DNA of 64,000 nucleotides. It comes from an uncultured Pelagibacteraceae bacterium (GTDB lineage: Bacteria > Pseudomonadota > Alphaproteobacteria > Pelagibacterales > Pelagibacteraceae). This document shows positions 61,382 through 64,000 of this stretch, in pieces. A program made the position numbers and the translations under genes. The notes beneath the pieces are model-generated. The model did not search any database. It was not told the origin of the DNA and was given only the letters and a program-made list of their open reading frames with translations. Position 1 is the first letter of the stretch, and each line of letters begins with the position of its first letter. The stretch covers positions 1 through 64,000 of the forward strand of contig CABYTL010000003.1 of assembly GCA_902521805.1 (NCBI GenBank). Direction: 5' to 3'.

Positions 61382-62188
61382 GTGTTAAAGATAAAATCCT
61401 CAGAATATAAAACTTTTTCAAAATTTGTTGAGAGTTTAGCTAAAAAATTAACTTATTATTATTACCATAAGTTGAATAGACAATTTTCAACTTCTAATAA
61501 ATTAAAAGGAAAAGGATACGATCCAGTTACATCATCAGATAAAGCTTTCGAAAAATTTATAAGAAAAGAGATAAAAGCTAAATTTCCAGATCACGAGATA
61601 ATTGGAGAAGAATTTGGTCGAAAAAAATCTAAAAGTGACTATGCCTGGATTATAGACCCTATAGATGGCACTAGATCATTTGTTATAGGTAATCCCACGT
61701 GGAGTAATTTGATTTCACTTAATTTTAAGGGTTATCCAATAATTGGATTAGCCAATTTCCCTGTCTTAAAAAAATATTATTATAATTCAACTGAAAAATT
61801 ATCTTATATTTTTGAAAATGGCAAAAAAAGACGAATAAAAGTAAATAAGAATGCAAAATTTTCTAACATGAAATTGTCAGCTGCCTTTCATGGAGGTCTT
61901 ACTTTAAATCAGCAAAAAAAGATTCCAAAATTATTAAAATTAATGCAGTTTCCATGTGTAGATGCATTAAGTTATTCTCATTTTGCAGAGGGAAAAATTG
62001 ATGTTGTTATTCAATTTGGTAACAAAATTTGGGATATTCATCCTTTGATACCCATCATTAAAGCAGCAGGAGGGATTGTTAGTACTTGGAACAACAGCGA
62101 TCCAAATAATGCAGGTAACATAATCTGTTCAGCTAATAAACGTATTCATGACCAGATGATAAAAATTCTTAAACCAGTTTCAAAATAA
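61382..62188 (+). CDS. Inositol monophosphatase-family phosphatase (possibly histidinol-phosphatase HisN), GTG start
   Basis: DYAWIIDPIDGTRSFVIGNPTWSNLI, IGEEFG, KIWDIHPLIPIIKAAGG. Confidence 0.9.
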   Translation: MLKIKSSEYKTFSKFVESLAKKLTYYYYHKLNRQFSTSNKLKGKGYDPVTSSDKAFEKFIRKEIKAKFPDHEIIGEEFGRKKSKSDYAWIIDPIDGTRSFVIGNPTWSNLISLNFKGYPIIGLANFPVLKKYYYNSTEKLSYIFENGKKRRIKVNKNAKFSNMKLSAAFHGGLTLNQQKKIPKLLKLMQFPCVDALSYSHFAEGKIDVVIQFGNKIWDIHPLIPIIKAAGGIVSTWNNSDPNNAGNIICSANKRIHDQMIKILKPVSK

Positions 62189-62207
62189 ATCCTTAAAAAT
62201 TTTTTTA

Positions 62208-62963
62208 TTAATTTTTTCTAATTGTTATTAGACAATTACTTAAAATATTATTCTTTGGTCTATAAAAATTTATTAATTTTACTTGAAATTTTAGTGATTT
62301 AAAGAATTTTAAAAATTTTTTTCTTTGAGATGGAACAATATCCTCAATAATATATAAACCATTGTTAGATAATCTCTTAATTGCACAGTTAAAAAAAATT
62401 ATTGTTTCATCAAATCTATGACAACCATCATCAATAATAATATCAAATCTTTTTACTTTAAATTTTTTAAACATTTTTGAAATTGATTTTGTGTCTGATT
62501 GATCAACATAAGTTGTAGCAATTCTCTTCTCTTTAAACAAAGTCTTTTTATCAATGTCTGCACCATGTATTTTTGCTTTTTTAAAATAATCTCTCCAAAC
62601 TCTAAGAGATGCTCCTGGTTTATATTTTTTTCCCAACATGTTCATATTATATTGATTATCCTTATCTACGCTTCCGATCCCCAGCTCTAAAACATTTCTT
62701 ATATTATCTCTATTTTGATGGAATATTTCAAAATAATAATCTGAGTAGTTTTGAAAAAATTCTAATTTAAAATTGGAATTTTTTAGTTGTGAAATATTAT
62801 ATCCTTTATTTGCAATATATTTTTGGCAGATTTTAGATAAATGATTATAATCATTTTTAATATAATAAGATGTATATTTGTGATTAAAAAACTTAAGTGT
62901 TGTTTTGTTAAAAAAAATTTTTCTCAAAATTTCATTTTTTTTTTTTAAAAATATTCTCAGCAT
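62208..62963 (-). CDS. Class I SAM-dependent methyltransferase resembling macrolide sugar O-methyltransferases (MycE-like)
   Basis: VLELGIGSVDK, GASLRVWRDYFKKAKIHGADID, FDIIIDDGCHRFDETI, LYIIEDI. Confidence 0.7.
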   Translation of the reverse strand: MLRIFLKKKNEILRKIFFNKTTLKFFNHKYTSYYIKNDYNHLSKICQKYIANKGYNISQLKNSNFKLEFFQNYSDYYFEIFHQNRDNIRNVLELGIGSVDKDNQYNMNMLGKKYKPGASLRVWRDYFKKAKIHGADIDKKTLFKEKRIATTYVDQSDTKSISKMFKKFKVKRFDIIIDDGCHRFDETIIFFNCAIKRLSNNGLYIIEDIVPSQRKKFLKFFKSLKFQVKLINFYRPKNNILSNCLITIRKN

Positions 62964-62977
62964 TATTTAGAAATCTT

Positions 62978-63313
62978 TTAATTTATTTTTCCCAAGAGAT
63001 TAACTATTAATACTCCTGATATTATTAGAATAAGACCAATAATAGTATTGATATCAGGAATTTGATTAAATTTATATATTCCAACTAGTGATGTAGCGAT
63101 TATACATAATCCCGCAAATGATGCATAAGTAATACCCACTGGTATTGATCTCATAACAACTGATAAAGCATACATACAACAAACTATTGTTATAGCCGTA
63201 AATATACTTGGTAATAAAATAGTAAATCCGTTAGAGCCTTTTGCAAAACTATTAGCTGCTGTTCCTAAAATTACAGCAAATAAAAGGGCAGAGTAGGCAA
63301 TTATATTACTCAC
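62978..63313 (-). CDS. SMR-family (EmrE/MdtI-like) small membrane transporter homolog
   Basis: 111 aa, four TM helices, GFTILLPS, IPVGITYASFAGLCIIATSLVG, IIGLILIISGVLIVNLL. Confidence 0.85.
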   Translation of the reverse strand: MSNIIAYSALLFAVILGTAANSFAKGSNGFTILLPSIFTAITIVCCMYALSVVMRSIPVGITYASFAGLCIIATSLVGIYKFNQIPDINTIIGLILIISGVLIVNLLGKIN

Positions 63314-63328
63314 ATTAAAAGATTATTA

Positions 63329-63553
63329 TTATTCGGTAATTTTATCTACTAATTTTTTAATTGGTGGTCCTAATATAAGTGCTGCAATTATTGCTATTGG
63401 TAAACTTGCAGACCATGCTTTTAAAAATCTATTAATATAATTACTATCAAAACCTGTATTAATAAATGTGATAATTAAAGTCATAATTAAGCTCATACCA
63501 AACCCCATTATTAAAATGAACAAAAGATTTGAGTATTTTTTTGTAAAAATCAT
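63329..63553 (-). CDS. Small two-TM membrane protein, DUF2798-like
   Basis: MGFGMSLIMTLIITFINTGF...FLKAWSASLPIAIIAALILGPPIKKLVDKI. Confidence 0.7.
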   Translation of the reverse strand: MIFTKKYSNLLFILIMGFGMSLIMTLIITFINTGFDSNYINRFLKAWSASLPIAIIAALILGPPIKKLVDKITE

Positions 63554-64000
63554 TTTTTAAACCACCTAATGGCATCTTCCATTCTGTCATCACCCCAAAA
63601 AATCTCATTTCTTACTACAAATGAAGGACTGCCGAAAATTTTATTATTTCGAGCTAATTCGGTATTTTTTTGGTATTCACTTTCAATTTTACTTGATTTA
63701 GCTTCGGATATTATTTTATCTTTGTTAAGTTTTAATTCTTTACATATTTCTGAAATACTAGGATCAATTGCTGGTTCTTTACCTTCTTGAAACCATTTCT
63801 TATATGTTAACCTGATATAATCTATACCCCATCCCATTTCTAATCCCAATATTGCAATTTGATTAGCTAAATCAAAATCGGATAATGGGTAGGGGACAGG
63901 TGTTTTAGCAAAAAAACCATACCCTTCAGCACGTCTTTCAATATCGCGCCACATATAATTAACTTTATTTATTTTATCTTTTGGAAATGGAATGTTATTC
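63550..64000 (-). CDS. DsbA-family 2-hydroxychromene-2-carboxylate isomerase-like protein, N-terminus cut by window edge
   Basis: Minus-strand frame continues upstream of the listed Met (NNIPFPKDKINKVNYMWRDIERRAEGYG); NNKIFGSPSFVVRNEIFWGDDRMEDAIRW. Confidence 0.72.
   Translation of the reverse strand, partial: NNIPFPKDKINKVNYMWRDIERRAEGYGFFAKTPVPYPLSDFDLANQIAILGLEMGWGIDYIRLTYKKWFQEGKEPAIDPSISEICKELKLNKDKIISEAKSSKIESEYQKNTELARNNKIFGSPSFVVRNEIFWGDDRMEDAIRWFKK

Noticed and set aside
1-64000. tRNA/rRNA genes, CRISPR arrays, transposons, prophage, toxin-antitoxin or defence islands
   Set aside because: Looked for but not seen. Intergenic gaps are nearly all under 150 bp, with no tRNA-like arms or spaced repeats noticed; a tRNAscan/Infernal run would be needed to exclude small RNAs formally.

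Overview
AT-rich, very compactly coded chromosomal window. Gene content, gene order and lysine/asparagine-rich proteins suggest a streamlined marine alphaproteobacterium, most likely SAR11/Pelagibacterales (inference; not database-checked). About 67 protein genes are supported. I saw no rRNA, tRNA, CRISPR array, phage or transposon. Main blocks: gshA (edge-truncated)-HD oxygenase-like-purF-cvpA-MMPL/RND-dnaB-rplI-rpsR-rpsF; fabD-fabG-acpP-gmk; rsmA-pdxA-surA-lptD-lptG-lptF; pepA-ndk; purN-purM; DUF2066-like-hda-aspS; accC-accB-aroQ; thiS-thiG; rng; pbp1A-prfB-AsmA-like; tyrS; anmK; iscR-sufBCDS-sufU-sufT-sufA; glnA; two aldehyde dehydrogenase loci; ppc; ccdA; a GBBH/TauD-type dioxygenase; and an edge-truncated HCCA isomerase-like gene. 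Strongest second-look items: (1) prfB has a complete programmed +1 frameshift site (AGGAG TAT CTT TGA), and the ORF track gives only its downstream part; (2) iscR appears interrupted at a T8 run, and removing one T restores a family-like C-terminus; (3) a near-ideal type-1 IscR operator plus a palindrome abut the iscR start; (4) an unlisted 56-aa small ORF lies between sufA and glnA; (5) an SMR transporter homolog has no acidic residue in TM1; (6) a PhnZ/TmpB-like HD protein has all six metal ligands but not the PhnZ Tyr/Glu pair; (7) convergent genes repeatedly share overlapping stop codons with no room for a terminator.
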